Source of the DNA: Rhizobacter sp964253025
Lineage (GTDB): Bacteria > Pseudomonadota > Gammaproteobacteria > Burkholderiales > Burkholderiaceae_C
DNA: 64,000 bases
Direction of reading: 5' to 3'
Assembly: GCF_964253025.1 (NCBI RefSeq)
Contig: NZ_CAXUQC020000001.1
Location: forward strand, 2,294,001 to 2,358,000
In this document: piece after piece, positions 62,317 through 64,000 of the stretch
Position numbering within the stretch: the first letter of the stretch is position 1
Layout of the letters: every line of letters begins with the position of its first letter
Position numbers and translations under genes: made by a program
Notes under the pieces: model-generated
Told to the model about the DNA's origin: nothing
The model's database searches: none
The model's input: the letters and a program-made list of their open reading frames with translations, nothing else

Positions 62317-64000
62317 GCCGCGGCTCCCTGGGCTGCCAAGGCGGCAGAGCGCGCCTTGCCGAGGCGATAGCGGCGGTCGGCCGCGGCGAGGATGCCGCCC
62401 ATGCCCATGAGCAGGCAGCCGCCCCAGATCCAGTCGACGAAGGGCTTGTGGTACACGCGCAGGCTCCAGGCCGCCTGGGTCCCGGCGCCGTCGAGCGCCT
62501 CGCCGAGGGCGACGTAGATGTCACCGGTGAGACTGGCGTCGATGGCGGCTTCGGTCATGGGCATGGTGGACGACAGGTACTTGCGCTTTTCGGGGTACAG
62601 GCTGCGCAGGACCTCGCCGTCGCGGGAGAGTTCCACCTCGCCGCGCTGGGCGATGTAGTTCGGCCCCGGCACCTCGCTCACGCCGAGCAGGCGGAAGGTG
62701 TAGCCGCTCACGGTGAGGGTGTCGCCGGGGGCCATGCGCACATCGCGCTCGGTCTGGTAGGCCGACACCATGGTGGCGCCGACGACGAACACGGCAATGC
62801 CGCAGTGCGCCAGGTGCATGCCCCAGAAGGACAACGGCGCACTCACGGTGCCGCGGCGGGTCTGCCGGAGGATGTGGACCACCGAGCTGCAGATGATCCA
62901 GGCGGCGATCAAGGCGCCCAGCGAAGCCAGCCAGGACCAGGCGCCCATGGAGAACGGCACGGCGACGGCCGCAAGCACCGACACGATGACCGCCGGCCTC
63001 AGCAGCTTGAGCATCTCGCGCCAGTCGGCGGCCTTCCAGCGGGCCAGCGGTCCGAAGGGCATGAGCATCAGCAGCGGCACCATCAACGGCCCGAAGACGC
63101 TGTTGAAGTACGGCGGGCCGACGGAGATCTTGCCGAGGTTGAGCGCGTCGACGATGAGCGGGTACAGGGTACCGAGCAGCACGCTGCCCGCGGCCGCCAG
63201 CAGCAGCACGTTGTTGAGCAGCAGCAGGGCCTCGCGGGAGACCACGGCGAAGTGCCCGCCCGTGGTCACCTTCGGGGCGCGCCAGGCAAAGAGCGCCAGC
63301 GAGCCACCCACCACCACGGTGAGGAAGCCGAGGATGAAGATGCCGCGCTTGGGGTCGGTCGCGAAGGCGTGCACCGACGTGAGAACGCCCGACCGGACCA
63401 GGAAGGTGCCGAGCAGCGAGAGTGAAAACGCGCTGATGGCCAGGACGATGGTCCAGTTCTTGAACGTGCCACGCTTCTCGGTCACCGCCAGCGAGTGGAT
63501 GAGCGCGGTGCCGATCAGCCAGGGCATGAAGGAGGCGTTCTCGACCGGGTCCCAGAACCACCAACCGCCCCAGCCCAGTTCGTAATAGGCCCACCAGGAA
63601 CCGAGGGCGATGCCGAAGGTGAGGAAGATCCAGGCAGCCGTGGTCCAGGGCCGCGACCAGCGCGCCCACGCGGCGTCCAGGCGCCCGGAAAGCAGCGCCG
63701 AGATGGCGAACGCGAAGGCCACCGAGAAGCCGACGTAGCCCATGTACAGCATGGGCGGGTGGAACACGAGGCCCGGATCCTGCAGCAGCGGGTTCAGGTC
63801 GCGTCCTTCGACCGGCGCCGGCATCAGGCGCGTGAACGGATTGGACGTGGTGAGGATGAACAGCAGAAAACCCACCGACAGCAGGCCGAGCACACCGAGC
63901 ACCCGCGCCACCATCTCGTCGGGCAGTTGGCGCGAGAACGTGGCGACGCCCAGCGCCCACACGGCGCTCATCAGCATCCACAACAGCAGCGAACCCTCGT
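62313..64000 (-). CDS. ccmF: Haem lyase CcmF (5' part beyond window)
   Basis: Polytopic inner-membrane haem lyase component. At least 562 codons are visible, running off the right edge. The first readable residues there are EGSLLLWMLMSAVWALGV, which match an internal CcmF segment near its N-terminus, so perhaps 90 residues are missing. The WWD haem-binding signature (WGGWWFWDPVENASFMPWL) and many transmembrane helices are present. Overlaps ccmG by four bases in the ccmFGHI order. Confidence 0.95.
   Translation of the reverse strand, partial: EGSLLLWMLMSAVWALGVATFSRQLPDEMVARVLGVLGLLSVGFLLFILTTSNPFTRLMPAPVEGRDLNPLLQDPGLVFHPPMLYMGYVGFSVAFAFAISALLSGRLDAAWARWSRPWTTAAWIFLTFGIALGSWWAYYELGWGGWWFWDPVENASFMPWLIGTALIHSLAVTEKRGTFKNWTIVLAISAFSLSLLGTFLVRSGVLTSVHAFATDPKRGIFILGFLTVVVGGSLALFAWRAPKVTTGGHFAVVSREALLLLNNVLLLAAAGSVLLGTLYPLIVDALNLGKISVGPPYFNSVFGPLMVPLLMLMPFGPLARWKAADWREMLKLLRPAVIVSVLAAVAVPFSMGAWSWLASLGALIAAWIICSSVVHILRQTRRGTVSAPLSFWGMHLAHCGIAVFVVGATMVSAYQTERDVRMAPGDTLTVSGYTFRLLGVSEVPGPNYIAQRGEVELSRDGEVLRSLYPEKRKYLSSTMPMTEAAIDASLTGDIYVALGEALDGAGTQAAWSLRVYHKPFVDWIWGGCLLMGMGGILAAADRRYRLGKARSAALAAQGAAA

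Overview
The window is about 64 kb of GC-rich chromosomal DNA, and I place it in a betaproteobacterium of the order Burkholderiales (Rubrivivax/Leptothrix/Ideonella-like). This is an inference from gene order and protein character, not a database match. The supporting blocks are gloB-methyltransferase-rnhA, recR-ybaB-dnaX-purM-ffs, trxA-rho-rpmE(type B), phoR-phoB-phoU-pstBACS, glmM-folP-ftsH-rlmE-yhbY-greA-carB-carA, surE-pcm-nlpD-rpoS and ccmFGHI. I see no insertion sequence, prophage, CRISPR array, tRNA or rRNA.

Layout. 1-9 kb: housekeeping (rnhA fragment, SAM methyltransferase, gloB, mltD, recR, ybaB, dnaX, purM, 4.5S RNA, DUF1232 protein). 9-11 kb: two small unknown genes and an orphan periplasmic amino-acid/amide-type binding protein. 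11-15.5 kb: two tandem paralogous regulators, a Ser/Thr kinase-HDOD-GAF protein and a pseudokinase-HDOD protein that has lost every canonical kinase catalytic residue. 15.7-18 kb: trxA, rho and rpmE. 18-20 kb: a GT39-like membrane protein. 20-26.7 kb: a complete Pst/Pho phosphate uptake and sensing operon. 26.7-27.4 kb: a divergent Pho-box region and a fasciclin lipoprotein that appears to share it. 27.4-38.7 kb: cell-wall, folate, protease, rRNA-modification and pyrimidine genes. 38.9-39.8 kb: bacterioferritin and its ferredoxin, the latter behind a promoter with a palindromic operator in its spacer. 40-46.5 kb: BI-1 family protein, rlmD, rpoS, a DUF4383 membrane protein, nlpD, pcm and surE. 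46.6-52.5 kb: quinone oxidoreductase-like protein, a NarL-type two-component pair and recQ. 52.5-59.8 kb: an accessory stretch with small hydrophilic unknowns, a bactofilin, a membrane-anchored low-complexity protein and a secreted beta-propeller dihaem cytochrome. 60-64 kb: cytochrome c maturation genes ccmI, ccmH, ccmG and ccmF, the last running off the right edge.

Functional links. PhoR/PhoB, PhoU and PstSCAB form one regulated unit, and both promoters around 26.7-26.8 kb carry 11-bp-phased PhoB-type heptamers. The Ccm proteins attach haem to c-type cytochromes, and a large periplasmic protein with two CxxCH sites lies just downstream on the same strand. Bfr stores iron and Bfd is expected to help release it. 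The most novel-looking features are the kinase/pseudokinase HDOD pair, the divergent Pho region with its fasciclin lipoprotein, the bfd operator, and the bactofilin/low-complexity protein/dihaem cytochrome neighbourhood.
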